From Candidatus Obscuribacterales bacterium (lineage in GTDB: Bacteria; Cyanobacteriota; Vampirovibrionia; Obscuribacterales; Obscuribacteraceae), in assembly GCA_031292355.1 (NCBI GenBank), contig JARLHI010000060.1:368607-432606 (forward strand): a stretch of DNA of 64,000 bases, written 5' to 3'. Positions 25,714 through 34,293 of this stretch are shown here, one piece after another. Numbering within the stretch: the first letter of the stretch is position 1; each line of letters opens with the position of its first letter. The position numbers and the translations under genes were made by a program. The notes beneath the pieces were generated by a model, which saw nothing but the letters and a program-made list of their open reading frames with translations, had not been told where the DNA came from and ran no database searches.

Positions 25714-27255
25714 GTGAAAAGAAGAAACTATCAACTTGAACTGAGAACATTGCCGCAGCGACTCGTGTATTTCAACAACTTGCGCTTAAGTTTTCTCTGC
25801 ATCATTTTGTCTTCGCTCATAGAATTTGCTTGTGACGCCGTACACGCCGATGCTTTCGATGGTTGGATGTGGGTAGACCACAATGGTGTGGTGTCCTCGA
25901 AGTATCACGAAAAGGCGAGTATTCCGAAGTGGCCAGGATGGACTGAAAAAGTCGAACATGGTTTTGGTGGGGACAGCCGGTATCGCAGCAAAATGAATGC
26001 CGACGGTAGCGAGCTTCGATACTCGTACACCCTCTTAAAACCGCCGTGTGCGGACCGTATAAAAATCGCCTCGATTTCGCCTCAAGGGAGCACCCGAGAC
26101 GGTTTCGTTGATGCTACGGGGCGGATAGTCATTCGGCCGAAATATATGTGGGCTGATGATTTTTATGACGGGTTGGTGGCAGTGCGAGAGAAGAAAGGCG
26201 AACCCTGGATTCTTCTAGACATAAATGGTGCTGAAAAATACAAACTTCCCACAGACATGAAACCAAACATAAATCGACAATTCGCTGGAGTATCCAAGGA
26301 AGGTTTATTGCCGGTACAAAAGGGTGATATTGATGCTCCATTCTGCAAGGGTGTCGATGGGCTTTACGACCTCGCAAAACAGAAATTCTTTCCATTAGGA
26401 ACTTTCACAAGCATGGACGAATTCTCCGAAGGATTGTGTTTGTTTCGTGGTACTACCCCTGCGTTATCTGGCTACGTTGATGTGCATGGAAAAGTAGCAA
26501 TACCACAGCAGTTTGATGAGGCTGACAAGTTTGAGAATGGCGTGGCGCTTGTCCGTCTAGGAAAGCAAAGAGGCTTAATAGACCACTCCGGACGCTTCGT
26601 GGCTAAACTACCAGAGCAGTATATTAAAATCGACAATTTTCGCGAAGGCCTTGCGGCTGTGATGGTCAAAGGCGCTCAAGGTGTTCCAAACGTTGGATTT
26701 ATAGACAAAACCGGTAAACTGGTCATTCCCGCGATTTACTACGCCAAAGTCGACCGCAATATGTTCTGGAGCGCTCCTCGTTTTAGCGAGGGCGTCGCCA
26801 ATGTTGCAATCGGTGATGAAGTGCACCATCAATATGGATTCATAAACAAGCAAGGAAACTGGAAAATTCTGCCGAAATTTCGAGAAGCGTATTGGTTCGA
26901 GGATGGCTATGCGCAAGTTAAGACGGGGACAAGCGGTTTCAACAAAGATGAGTGGAACAGCAGAAAGCGAGGTGAAGAGTCTTTTCGTGTGTTTGTCAAA
27001 CAATATGGTTTATTCGGTATGTCTCGAACAGCGATTAAGAGCATGCTCGGCAAAGCAGATCGCCGATACATTGATAGCGATCTCTACACTCTCAATGATG
27101 GCGCGTGTAATCACAGCTATCGGGGTGTGGAGATTCATTATGACAACGACAAAGTCACTAAGTATCGGGCTTTAGCCAGCCAAAAGCGTGGACAATGGAT
27201 CGATCATGCAGGTGATGAGGCGACAAAATGGGTCTATTCTCTGGATATGGAATGA
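25714..27255 (+). CDS. WG-repeat protein with C-terminal SmpA-like domain
   Basis: 513 residues from a GTG. A hydrophobic segment at about 28-50 (LRLSFLCIILSSLIEFACDA) is a signal peptide or anchor. WG repeats run from about residue 125 to 400 (DGFVDATGRIVIRPKYMWAD, SGYVDVHGKVAIPQQFDEAD, VGFIDKTGKLVIPAIY, YGFINKQGNWKILPKF). The C-terminal 90 residues contain LFGMSRTAIKSMLGKADRRY and VEIHYDNDKVTKYRAL, a helix-LGxx-hairpin pattern like the SmpA/BamE fold. The next gene is its tandem paralogue with the same architecture, separated by 64 bp. Confidence 0.82.
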   Translation: MKRRNYQLELRTLPQRLVYFNNLRLSFLCIILSSLIEFACDAVHADAFDGWMWVDHNGVVSSKYHEKASIPKWPGWTEKVEHGFGGDSRYRSKMNADGSELRYSYTLLKPPCADRIKIASISPQGSTRDGFVDATGRIVIRPKYMWADDFYDGLVAVREKKGEPWILLDINGAEKYKLPTDMKPNINRQFAGVSKEGLLPVQKGDIDAPFCKGVDGLYDLAKQKFFPLGTFTSMDEFSEGLCLFRGTTPALSGYVDVHGKVAIPQQFDEADKFENGVALVRLGKQRGLIDHSGRFVAKLPEQYIKIDNFREGLAAVMVKGAQGVPNVGFIDKTGKLVIPAIYYAKVDRNMFWSAPRFSEGVANVAIGDEVHHQYGFINKQGNWKILPKFREAYWFEDGYAQVKTGTSGFNKDEWNSRKRGEESFRVFVKQYGLFGMSRTAIKSMLGKADRRYIDSDLYTLNDGACNHSYRGVEIHYDNDKVTKYRALASQKRGQWIDHAGDEATKWVYSLDME

Positions 27256-27319
27256 GTTTTGGCGACCAAGTCGGACGTTAACAGAGGACTTTAGGAAAAT
27301 AAAACTGAAACAACATGAG

Positions 27320-28812
27320 GTGAAGGCTCTGCGCGCTCGAATTAAGTATCTCAACATGTCCTGGTTCAGCTTTCTGTGCGTTATTCTGTTCCTTTCTGCT
27401 ACAAGTTCCGCTAACAACGAAGCTCAAGCTCCTGCTAGCGAGGATTGGATGCGAGTAGATCATAGCGGTGTCGTGTCGGCCATATCGTCCACAACAGCGA
27501 ACGTTCCTAAATGGTCGGGTTGGACTGAGAACTTCGAGCATGGGCGTCGTCGCGACCAACCTTATCGAAGCAAAATGAACTCCGATGGCATCGAACTTCG
27601 ATTTCCCCATTACATATGGGGACCGCCATACGCAGACCGTTTTACAATCACCTCAACCTCACCCCAAGGTGAGACACTGAGTGGTTTTGTGGACAACTCA
27701 GGGCGGATCATTATTCAGCCTAAGTACATGTGGGTTGAACATTTTTATAACGGGCCGGTCGCGGTGCGAGAAAAAAAGGTGAGCCTTGGCTTTTGCTCGA
27801 TAAGAATGGCAACTTGAAATACGCTCTTCCAAAAGATATGAAACCAGACATTAGTAATCGATTCCGGGGTGTGTCCAAGGAGGGATTGTTGCCGGTACAA
27901 AAGGGCGACGTCGAGGCTCCAGGCGGCAATGGTATTGACTGGCTCTACGATCTAGCTAAACAGAAATTCTTTCCACTTGGTCCTTTTACAGTTATCGCCG
28001 AATTTTCTGAAGGGGTGTCCTTGTTCGATAGCGTCTCGCCAATGTCATTTGGCTATGTGGATGTCCATGGCAAAATTGTGATTCCAAAGCAGTTCGATGA
28101 GGCAACTGATTTTGAAGACGGCGTGGCGTTGGTGCGTCTCGGTAAACAGAGAGGCTTGATAGATCACACTGGGCACTTCTTGGTTAAACTTCCGGAGCAA
28201 TTGGTTCAAGTGGACAGATTCTTTGAAGGACTGGCGGCTGTGGTCATAAACGATACTCAGGGTGTTTCTCATTTCGGATTTATAAACAAAAGTGGCAAGT
28301 TGGTAATTCCCGCTATTTACTATGTTCAGAAGCGGAACAACATGACCACGAACTCTCCTCGCTTTCATGAGGGTGTTGCCAACGTTGCTGTCGGTGATGA
28401 ACTGCACCATCAGTGTGGTTTTATAGACAAGCAAGGAAAATGGACGATAAAACCAAAATTCGGGGAGGCTTCCGCCTTCGAACAGGGAGGCGCTCAAGTG
28501 AAACTGGGACCAAGCGGTTTTAACAATAGCGAATGGGACAATCATGCTAATCGTCTTGAGAATTTCCATTTGTTTCTCAAACAATATGCATTGATTGGAA
28601 TGTCTAAAACGGCGATCAAGAACACACCAGGCAAAGCTGATCACCGATACACTGACAGCGACGTTTTTACTCTGTTTTCTGGCACTTGTGGTGACAGCTA
28701 TAAGGCTGTGGAGATTCATTATGATGATGAGAAAGCGTCCAAGTATCGAGCACTGGGTTGGGACCACCACGGTGAATGGGTGACTTATTCCGACGTTGAG
28801 GTGAAAAAATGA
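27320..28812 (+). pseudogene. WG-repeat paralogue interrupted by a one-base frameshift in a poly-A tract
   Basis: This is the tandem paralogue of the preceding gene, with the same N-terminal hydrophobic segment (MSWFSFLCVILFLSATSS), the same order of WG repeats and the same SmpA-like end (LIGMSKTAIKNTPGKADHRY). The reading frame breaks at 27771-27777, a run of seven A. The upstream frame reads AVREKKVSLGFCS and stops at 27817. Adding one A would give AVREKKGEPWLLLDKNG and join the frame that stays open to 28812, matching the paralogue's AVREKKGEPWILLDING. It is either a recent frameshift mutation, a homopolymer sequencing error, or a gene read through by slippage on A7. Start GTG 27320 or ATG 27356. 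The next gene overlaps its stop by ATGA. Confidence 0.75.
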
Positions 28813-29912
28813 GAGTCAATGCTCTTCCTGGTATCATATCGGCAGCCATAATTCTCTTGTGTTCGCGAGCCGCAGCCGTAAACCCGACATCTTCACCGCC
28901 GATTGTAATACCAGTGCAACAACATAGTTTGCTTGCCATAACGGAGACAAAAAACGCTCGAAACTATTTACCGAGAGAGTGGAAAAATCTTGGAGCGATG
29001 AGCGAAGCGTACAAAAAATCAAATGAATACTCCCAGCAAGCATTGGTCACGCATATTAGCCCAGTGAAAGCCGTTGCTTTGATGCAAAAAGCAATCGAGT
29101 GTAATCCAAAGAATGCATCCCTATATATTCAGGCTGCTGATATTTTTATCAAGAACAAACAGCTAAAAGAAGCTTTGAAGACTCTCAATCAAGGGATTGC
29201 GGCGGTTCCTGGCGCACCCTATTTATATGAAAAGCGAGTTTCCGTCCTGCTGGCACTAAATGACCTTCACCTGGCCATTGCCAACGCTAACGCACTTGTA
29301 ACTTATAAACCCGATTCAAAGAATTTTTGTTTGCGTGCTGATATAGAAGAAAAGATGCATGATAAAAATAGCGTGGTAAGGGACCTAATGTCGGCGATTG
29401 TAGCTTCTGAACAGGCTGGCGAGGACGCTATGGACGAAGTCGACAGGCTCGAGGCATTTACTGGGAAAAAAGTTCAGCGCCCGACATTGGCTACGAATAA
29501 ATCAGAAGCTCTGGTTAGGTCGATTGCGATATTAGCGAATAGCGATAAAACTTTTGAACCAAACTTTATTCAAAGGCAGCTTGGGGTTAGCTTGTACGAA
29601 ATACCAATCAACGGCAAACCGAATTTCCATACCGGTGAATTTCGCCTTCGCATACCGACTGAGAATTTCTCTGAAATTACATTGGACACTAAAGATTCGA
29701 GTCAGGGAGCTGGTCTCAGATTGGATGTTGATACCACTCATTGTTACATCACGGCCAATCAGATAGCAGCAGTGTTCGGTAAACCAGCAATGACGGATGA
29801 CGATCCTCCTGGTCGGGCCGGTTACAGGATCACGGGCGGCGGCATTTCCTGTGAGTATTATAGACACGGCTTCATGTTGCTTAAGCAAGTTGTTATAGGC
29901 AAGAGAAAATGA
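28809..29912 (+). CDS. Secreted TPR protein with SmpA-like C-terminus
   Basis: 367 residues, ATG overlapping the stop of the upstream WG gene (ATGA). Residues 1-22 (IISAAIILLCSRAAAV) are a signal peptide. TPRs lie at about 80-190 (ALMQKAIECNPKNASLYIQA, KEALKTLNQGIAAVPGAP, YLYEKRVSVLLALNDLHLA). The C-terminal 130 residues are a separate domain with CYITANQIAAVFGKPAMTDD and GGISCEYYRHGFMLLKQVVIG, again the helix-xxGKP-hairpin pattern seen in the two WG proteins upstream. Shared C-terminal modules and coupling suggest that it works with the WG proteins in the envelope. Confidence 0.75.
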   Translation: MRVNALPGIISAAIILLCSRAAAVNPTSSPPIVIPVQQHSLLAITETKNARNYLPREWKNLGAMSEAYKKSNEYSQQALVTHISPVKAVALMQKAIECNPKNASLYIQAADIFIKNKQLKEALKTLNQGIAAVPGAPYLYEKRVSVLLALNDLHLAIANANALVTYKPDSKNFCLRADIEEKMHDKNSVVRDLMSAIVASEQAGEDAMDEVDRLEAFTGKKVQRPTLATNKSEALVRSIAILANSDKTFEPNFIQRQLGVSLYEIPINGKPNFHTGEFRLRIPTENFSEITLDTKDSSQGAGLRLDVDTTHCYITANQIAAVFGKPAMTDDDPPGRAGYRITGGGISCEYYRHGFMLLKQVVIGKRK

Positions 29913-29928
29913 CTAATAAGTACAACAT

Positions 29929-31200
29929 TCAGTTTTGGTGCCCTTCCAGGCTGATATCATAATCAAATCCAGCTTGTACAGGTCGCTCTCCAGGGTTTCG
30001 ATGCACTGCACTTTTTTTAAACGCATCGACTTCTGCCACTTGTTGCTGCAATCTTTTATCGTCAAACTCACAAACTGCTGCCACACTTTCCGAGAAGTCG
30101 CTGGCGTATCGATACTTTGGCGCGATTACCCATGTGCCATTTTTGTCTACAAATCCCACTTTTGCGCCAGTTCGCGCGGCGCATAATCCTTCGCTGAAAT
30201 TGCCGATTCGATTCGCTTTAAGTCGACAAATAATTTTTCCATTCTTATCAATAAAACCAGCACCGTCTCGGTTTTCAAAAGTGGCCATGCCTTCTGAGAA
30301 TTTGTGATAATTAGTACGATAGGGTGCAGAGACAACAACCTTTCCAGCTTTGTCAATAAACCCCGTCCGTCCGTTTGGCAAGCTGACCAAAGCTCTTTCG
30401 TTTTGGAAATCTCTTGGACTTCCGTAGGTGTACGGAATAACGATAGTTCCGGTTTTGTCGATATAGCCACATAATTGACCGGTTCTTGATCTCTTAACCA
30501 CACAGGCCAGACCGTCCTTGAAGGAAAAACCGTTGTCGAATTGTTTTTTGATTATAAGAGTGCCGCGCGTGTCAATGTAACCAATCTTTTTTTCTATTTC
30601 TACTGGCAACAGGCCATCTGAGAATTTATCTCCGTTTCTAACTCGTACGCCAGGCAGATCTTTGATGGTTTCTCCTGATTTGTTTAGAAGTTTAAGCCGT
30701 TCCTCAGTATGTACAACGCGATAAACTGTTTGCGAACCGGACTTTTCTGCAACATATTTGTTGAGGGTTAACGTTTGTACTGCGATGCCATCAGATAGCT
30801 CTCCGCAACAAATAAATTCACTGCTTCCGTCAGGCAGCCGTTTGACCTTTGGAGGCGGGGGAACGAATTCTTTTGTTTCTGTTTCAGGTGCTATTAAATT
30901 TCCTTTTCTGTTGATAGTGACTCTCTTGATGCAAGACGCACCACTGCCATAGCAGATGGTGGCTATGCCATTCTTGAATGTTCCACCAGAATTGAATTGT
31001 GGAGCGATTACATATTTTCCTTGCTTGTCTATAAATCCCCAAGAGCGAAGCTCTGCACTGGGAAAGGGAAGTTGTACATCGATGATAAGAGGATATTGTA
31101 TGGGGTTTAGAAACCAATTCAACATTATATATCCTGCAAACAGCAAGAGCGTCAGTATCAAAATGGCGGGCACTGCTGTTTGGTCTTTCTGCGGGTTCAT
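29929..31200 (-). CDS. WG-repeat protein, membrane-anchored
   Basis: About 423 residues from the ATG at 31200; a TTG at 31227 is an alternative and neither has a ribosome site. A single membrane helix at about residues 11-28 (VPAILILTLLLFAGYIML) is followed by about eight WG repeats: SWGFIDKQGKYVIAPQF, IGYIDTRGTLIIKKQF, CGYIDKTGTIVIPYTY, TGFIDKAGKVVVSAPY, AGFIDKNGKIIC and VGFVDKNGTWVIAPKY. The end is charged and polar. It is convergent with the TPR gene (16 bp apart) and lies downstream of another WG gene of the same strand and architecture. Confidence 0.85.
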   Translation of the reverse strand: MNPQKDQTAVPAILILTLLLFAGYIMLNWFLNPIQYPLIIDVQLPFPSAELRSWGFIDKQGKYVIAPQFNSGGTFKNGIATICYGSGASCIKRVTINRKGNLIAPETETKEFVPPPPKVKRLPDGSSEFICCGELSDGIAVQTLTLNKYVAEKSGSQTVYRVVHTEERLKLLNKSGETIKDLPGVRVRNGDKFSDGLLPVEIEKKIGYIDTRGTLIIKKQFDNGFSFKDGLACVVKRSRTGQLCGYIDKTGTIVIPYTYGSPRDFQNERALVSLPNGRTGFIDKAGKVVVSAPYRTNYHKFSEGMATFENRDGAGFIDKNGKIICRLKANRIGNFSEGLCAARTGAKVGFVDKNGTWVIAPKYRYASDFSESVAAVCEFDDKRLQQQVAEVDAFKKSAVHRNPGERPVQAGFDYDISLEGHQN

Positions 31201-31453
31201 TTGTTCTGTAGGCGACGTTTGGAGCAAATTTTTTTGAGTCCTCGAAACAAGTTTACTCTGCTGTGGGCTAACTAGGCATAGAAATACGAGTTATTAGAAC
31301 GACTGGTTTAAACGATCAATATGATCAGCTGTGCTGCTACGACTCCAAACTATATTTCCCATCAAAGGTTTCCGCCGAATGACAGCGGAGAAACTTTGTG
31401 TTTGTTTTGGCTGCTTTTTTCGATTTCATCAGATGCTACTCGCTTCGCGAACG

Positions 31454-32671
31454 TTAATAAGATCCCCAGAATTGCCACCATGTGCGGCTTCGGAACTCGT
31501 CCGCCTCCTTCTTCCATGTAGCTCGCTGCTCTTGCAATCTTTTTTTGTCAAATACGCACACTGCAGCAAGCCCCTCTGAGAAATTCATCGCTTTGTAGAA
31601 TTGAGGTTCTATTGCCCACTTCCCCGATTTGTCTATGAAACCTACGAGGCGGTCTTCAGACTTAAACGATGCAGCGTGGCAAAGCCCGTTGTGAAATTCT
31701 CCGACCTCGTTGCTTTCCACTTTGAAAAGTATTTTTCCAGTATGGTCCATAAATCCAGTCTCGCTAGCAGATACATGCACTGCTGCTAAACCCTCTGAAA
31801 AGTCTCCACTGCTGATTACGGAATTGAGTCGTATGACCAATTTGCCGTGCTGATCGATGAATCCACCTGTGTCATCTCCACGAGATTCAACTCGCGCAAG
31901 TCCTTCATGAAAATCTTGTGCTGACGAATATATGGCTGGGATGACTTGTTCGCCGCGCTTATTTATAAAGCCGCATCCGTCTCTCAGAGTTCCTGTAGGC
32001 TGGATATTCACGGCAGCAAGTCCTTCATGAAACTGTCGCGCAATTCTAAATCGAGGTTTGATAACGACATCGCCCTTGGTATCAGCGTATCCCATTTGCT
32101 GACCGATTCTGATTGGTACCAAGCCTTCCGAGAATTCTAGCTCCCAGAGCGTTCCATCAAGCTTTTTTATTGTTTTTCCCTTTGAATCGATTATGAATGA
32201 TTCATCGTCATTGGGTGTTCCTGCGAATTTTTGAAAGTATCGCTTTGCGATGGAGAAGCCATTTTCAAATTGACCACACTGCCAGAATGATGATGTCCAT
32301 ATCGTTCCATTTTTTGAGATATAAGTGGCAGTCGAAAAGTCTCTATCACTTTTGGGATCTCGAGTGATCGGGGCTAGACCACAAAACATTTTTCCTGTTT
32401 GATGGAACAATTCGCTGGTGATTGGTTTGCCAGCAGTATCTATGATCGTATATCTATGATGATTGCCGTCGGCCCATACGCTCGCGAATCCGTTTGTAAA
32501 AACGTTGCCTGAGTCAAATTGAGGTCTAATTTTGAAAACTCCATTTTTATCAATGAAGCCCCAACTATGCTGTTCGGCGATGGGATAGGAAAGCTCCCGC
32601 TCCGCAAACGCGATAGATATGGGAACCAAAGTAGCGAGGAGTGCCAGCGAGAAAATTGCAATTCTATTCAT
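31454..32671 (-). CDS. WG-repeat protein with cleavable signal peptide
   Basis: 405 residues from the ATG at 32671; an ATG at 32692 is possible. Residues 1-23 (IAIFSLALLATLVPISIAFA) form a classical signal peptide. WG repeats follow: SWGFIDKNGVFKIRPQF, MGYADTKGDVVIKPRF, CGFINKRGEQVIPAIY, GGFIDQHGKLVIRL, TGFMDHTGKILFKV and VGFIDKSGKWAIEPQF. The final 25 residues resemble those of the 29929 gene (AAVCVFDKKRLQEQRA versus AAVCEFDDKRLQQQVA), so the two are duplicates. Both also share the 11-mer TTTTGAGTCCT on the plus strand just upstream (32730-32740 and 31232-31242). Confidence 0.85.
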   Translation of the reverse strand: MNRIAIFSLALLATLVPISIAFAERELSYPIAEQHSWGFIDKNGVFKIRPQFDSGNVFTNGFASVWADGNHHRYTIIDTAGKPITSELFHQTGKMFCGLAPITRDPKSDRDFSTATYISKNGTIWTSSFWQCGQFENGFSIAKRYFQKFAGTPNDDESFIIDSKGKTIKKLDGTLWELEFSEGLVPIRIGQQMGYADTKGDVVIKPRFRIARQFHEGLAAVNIQPTGTLRDGCGFINKRGEQVIPAIYSSAQDFHEGLARVESRGDDTGGFIDQHGKLVIRLNSVISSGDFSEGLAAVHVSASETGFMDHTGKILFKVESNEVGEFHNGLCHAASFKSEDRLVGFIDKSGKWAIEPQFYKAMNFSEGLAAVCVFDKKRLQEQRATWKKEADEFRSRTWWQFWGSY

Positions 32672-32752
32672 CGCTATTCTAGCCAAAACCATCTGAAACT
32701 TCTTCACATACAGCGCTCGAGTTGATTCATTTTGAGTCCTGGTCACGAATTT

Positions 32753-33097
32753 TTATTCCTGGTGGGCTAAATACACATATACGTTCTGGTGTTGGTGCTC
32801 AAGCAATTTAGACCAGATGATCTCGATATCAAAATAGATTAAATCGGTTGATTTATATCCATCGAGGGGAACTTCTCCAAATGGCTGAGAAGCCAAGACG
32901 GCCTCCGTTATGTTCTTTTGCGCGCACTTATCGCTACACACTATCACGTGTTCTCTTAGCTCTCCAGCTGGATTCAGAGCAATATTATATTGGGAAAATT
33001 GAGGATCTGATTCGCCAGCGGCTATGGCTATGTTGTTGCCATTCAATGCAATCATCAAAAGAAGACAAACTGCTAGCAATTTAAACACTTGAAACAC
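32753..33097 (-). CDS. Small secreted protein of unknown function
   Basis: 114 residues from a GTG with AAGGTG 6 nt upstream. Residues 1-27 (LLAVCLLLMIALNGNNIAIAA) are a signal peptide. The mature part has two cysteines (VIVCSDKCAQ) in a CxxxC pair and a C-terminal beta/helical region, IIWSKLLEHQHQNVYVYLAH. It lies 81 bp upstream of a WG gene and overlaps the small membrane-protein ORF ahead of it by 25 bp, so these three are probably one operon. Family not recognised. Confidence 0.65.
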   Translation of the reverse strand: MFQVFKLLAVCLLLMIALNGNNIAIAAGESDPQFSQYNIALNPAGELREHVIVCSDKCAQKNITEAVLASQPFGEVPLDGYKSTDLIYFDIEIIWSKLLEHQHQNVYVYLAHQE

Positions 33098-33258
33098 CTT
33101 AATAAACCAATGGGTGAACCTATTTGCGCTTCCAGCATTATGTGGCGACTTTTTTCAATCACAGCTCGTTCTCGCTCTCTAGCAATTTGCTGTGAGTTTA
33201 CAACTTTCCAAAGCCGATAAGTGTAACTACTGCCAATAACGATAAGCGCTCCGACCAC
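33073..33258 (-). CDS. Small single-pass membrane protein, probably frameshifted at its start
   Basis: 61 residues from a GTG at 33258: VVGALIVIGSSYTYRLWKVV is a membrane helix, followed by a charged helix SQQIARERERAVIEKSRHI. There is no ribosome site at this GTG. Reading further upstream, an ATG at 33290-33292 starts MLTKK but runs into a run of eight A (33277-33284 on the plus strand as T8). With seven A the frame would continue as GQTPIAVVGALIVIG and join this ORF. So the real protein may be 72 residues with a homopolymer frameshift. Its stop overlaps the start of the next gene by 25 bp. Confidence 0.45.
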   Translation of the reverse strand: MVGALIVIGSSYTYRLWKVVNSQQIARERERAVIEKSRHIMLEAQIGSPIGLLRCFKCLNC

Positions 33259-33405
33259 GGCAATCGGTGTTTGTCCTTTTTTTTGTTAGCATCTCGGTGC
33301 TTTCAATGCATTTGACTTTGCCTGCCAGAGTTCAATCATTTAGTTCAGTTTTTCCTATGCAATAATGAATACTAAACAGTTTGGAGTGCGCATGCAATAA
33401 ACCCA

Positions 33406-34293
33406 ATGACCTTCTCCTACTTACGACTCATTTTCAATTGCACGATAATCTCTATGTGGCTCCTTCCAGCTGCAGCGGATAGCACTCTTATGCGCGGTAT
33501 CGACTCGTATAGAAAAAGTGATTATGCGAGCGCTCAATCATACTTGCGCCAGGCTATCAAGGCTGCGCCAGAAGATTCTGTTGCTCACTACTATCTGGCT
33601 AACACAATGGTTAAATTGAAGAACTCTGCTGGTGCCAAAAAAGAATTTCAATTAGCCAGTGACAGTTCGGAAACTGACGATATCAAAGAGAATTGCAAGG
33701 TTGCTTTGCAAAAGTTGCAAGTGCCCGCTGGCAAAAATGTCAATCAAATTGGTTCGACGAAGCCAGGAATACTCACCAAAGCAGTTGAATCAGAAACTTC
33801 AACTTCAATGCGCTTGGATTCGCTGCCGTTTACGGTTGAAGAGAGAAAGACAATCTCTCCGTACCTCAAACAAAATGGAGACCTTGATCAAACTAAATCT
33901 TCTTCGATGATGAAAGATTTGCTTCCTCCTGATTTAAAGTACAGAGCGCAGTCGTTGGGACCGCAAGACCCGGCATTGCCTGGTCTTTTATCTGACTTCT
34001 TAGGGCAGACTCAATTTGGCAACGCAATGAGTGCCGGTGAGCGCAAAACCTTTATCGAAAACGAATTGCACAAACGAAACATTCCAATGGAAAGCATTCT
34101 ACAAATCATCAACGGAAAGTCATCTGCAATCCCAACTTCCAAGCCCAACGCCCTGCAGGATGAAAGAACAAAACGACTCAAGGAAGTGCAAGAGAATCTC
34201 GATGATCAATTGCATTCTAAAGTTGGAGGGAGCAATGTGCATCTCAACCCAGAAGGCACCTCAATTTACGTAAGAAATTACGAACACTATTAG
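33406..34293 (+). CDS. Secreted TPR protein
   Basis: 295 residues. A hydrophobic N-terminus (LRLIFNCTIISMWLLPAAAD) is a signal peptide. Two TPRs at about 28-110 (GIDSYRKSDYASAQSYLRQA, AHYYLANTMVKLKNSAGAKK). The C-terminal half is hydrophilic, with LPPDLKYRAQSLGPQDPALP and SAGERKTFIENELHKRNIP, and no known domain. The final stop overlaps the histidine kinase gene by 4 bp tail to tail. The N-terminal TPR block resembles that of the secreted TPR protein at 12135, suggesting a paralogous family of envelope TPR proteins. Confidence 0.72.
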   Translation: MTFSYLRLIFNCTIISMWLLPAAADSTLMRGIDSYRKSDYASAQSYLRQAIKAAPEDSVAHYYLANTMVKLKNSAGAKKEFQLASDSSETDDIKENCKVALQKLQVPAGKNVNQIGSTKPGILTKAVESETSTSMRLDSLPFTVEERKTISPYLKQNGDLDQTKSSSMMKDLLPPDLKYRAQSLGPQDPALPGLLSDFLGQTQFGNAMSAGERKTFIENELHKRNIPMESILQIINGKSSAIPTSKPNALQDERTKRLKEVQENLDDQLHSKVGGSNVHLNPEGTSIYVRNYEHY

